A stretch of 64,000 nucleotides of DNA, taken from the NCBI GenBank assembly GCA_030710605.1, contig CP092874.1:75852324-75916323 (forward strand), in the 5' to 3' direction. Made by a program: the position numbers and the translations under genes. The notes beneath the pieces were generated by a model. It made no database searches. It saw nothing but the letters and a program-made list of their open reading frames with translations, and was not told the origin of the DNA. Below are positions 63,405 to 64,000 of this stretch, piece by piece. This stretch comes from Cordylochernes scorpioides. Taxonomy: Eukaryota > Arthropoda > Arachnida > Pseudoscorpiones > Chernetidae. Within the stretch, counting starts at the first letter, position 1, and each line of letters opens with the position of its first letter.

Positions 63405-64000
63405 GCATTTCAAAGGGGCGGCAAATGGGGCCCGTCCGTCAACACCTGGGGACTATTTTTGGACAGTTGCTGGGGGCGTGGAACACAAAAACGGTCGTTC
63501 AGCGGATGTAGAACCTCGCTCCCTCTCTCTCTCGGCTGGCTGCCTGGTTTATTTCCTCTACCAACTCGTCGTGTGATTATTTCTCTCCTCACCACATTAT
63601 TACCACTATATTGCCACATTGAAAGTCGACAGGATCATCACATATATGTTATAATATATACTCTTCCAGGAATAATAAAACAAACCTAGAGCCATCCCAG
63701 AGAGAGATGGGATGTAAAGCCCGGTCAATTGAGAAAGCAGCGACATTCCAAAGGGGCGGCAAATGTGGCCCGCCCGTCAACACCTGAGGACTATTTTTGG
63801 ATAGTCGGGGGGGGGGGGGGGTGGTACACACACAAACGGTCGTTCAGCGGATATAGAACCTCGCTCCCTCTCTCTCTCGGCTGGCTGCCTGGGTGATTTC
63901 CTCTACTAACTCGTCGTGTGAATATTTCTCTCCTCACCACATTATTACCACTATATTGCCACATTGAAAGTCGACAGGATCATCACATATATGTTATAAT
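63405..64000. repeat. ~340-bp tandem repeat running off the window
   Basis: The segment starting CAAAGGGGCGGCAAATG at 63411 recurs at 63749 (offset 338), and the second unit continues to base 64000. Shared blocks: CGTCAACACCTG, CGGTCGTTCAGCGGAT, CTCCCTCTCTCTCTCGGCTG and GAAAGTCGACAGGATCATCA. The second copy has a ~17-G run at about 63804-63821. The ATATTGCCACA and GTCGACAGGAT blocks resemble the gypsy-3 LTR end, so this may be tandem LTR-derived sequence. Confidence 0.85.

Noticed and set aside
1..64000. CRISPR arrays, bacterial operons, rRNA or tRNA genes
   Set aside because: None seen. The tandem arrays lack spacer structure, and the content is entirely eukaryotic mobile DNA plus one host gene. 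A tRNA covariance scan was not possible.

Overview
The window is eukaryotic, AT-rich nuclear DNA, most likely from an arthropod. No host splice structure can be followed, but the transposon mix (Ty3/gypsy, Ty1/copia, R1-clade LINEs, mariner, Tc1, maT, Helitron-like elements and a Penelope-like element with an N-terminal GIY-YIG domain) is typical of arthropods. Abundant Penelope-like elements of this permuted type are known in spiders, so a chelicerate is a reasonable guess; this is inference and the sequence does not prove it.

The one convincing host gene is at the left edge (3-4202, + strand): the 3' part of a gene for a long Lys/Pro-rich repeat protein with sixteen exact 93-bp tandem units and a polyadenylation signal just after the stop. 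From about 4.3 kb to the right edge nearly everything recognisable is mobile DNA or its debris.

Layout: 4.5-6.9 kb, small inverted-repeat elements and LTR fragments. 6.96-17.36 kb, a minus-strand Naiad-type Penelope-like element with 1.5-kb pseudo-LTRs, whose reverse transcriptase gene is split by a 4.6-kb R1-clade retrotransposon (9034-13658). 17.4-26.9 kb, an old Ty3/gypsy element (gypsy-1) split by a Ty1/copia element (19341-23659), itself carrying a TIR DNA transposon (19881-21175): three nested layers. 26.9-28.7 kb, a nearly intact mariner inside a Tc1 remnant. 29-36 kb, foldback elements, a 5'-truncated R1-like LINE and a Helitron-like element. 36.8-38.1 kb, a maT-type transposon with an uninterrupted transposase frame. 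39-43 kb, solo LTRs and decayed sequence. 43.9-49.1 kb, a complete but stop-ridden gypsy-2. 49.3-52.6 kb, a Helitron-like element and a 66/68-bp minisatellite. 52.7-59.5 kb, gypsy-3 with LTRs identical over 965 bp. 59.5-64 kb, mixed fragments ending in a ~340-bp tandem repeat that runs off the window.

The most unusual object is gypsy-3: a very recent insertion whose long intact frame keeps protease-like, RNase H-like and integrase zinc-finger segments but has lost the reverse transcriptase palm and the integrase core, with a His/Asn/Thr-rich segment in place of the former. It must have been moved by another element's enzymes, yet its frame is open.
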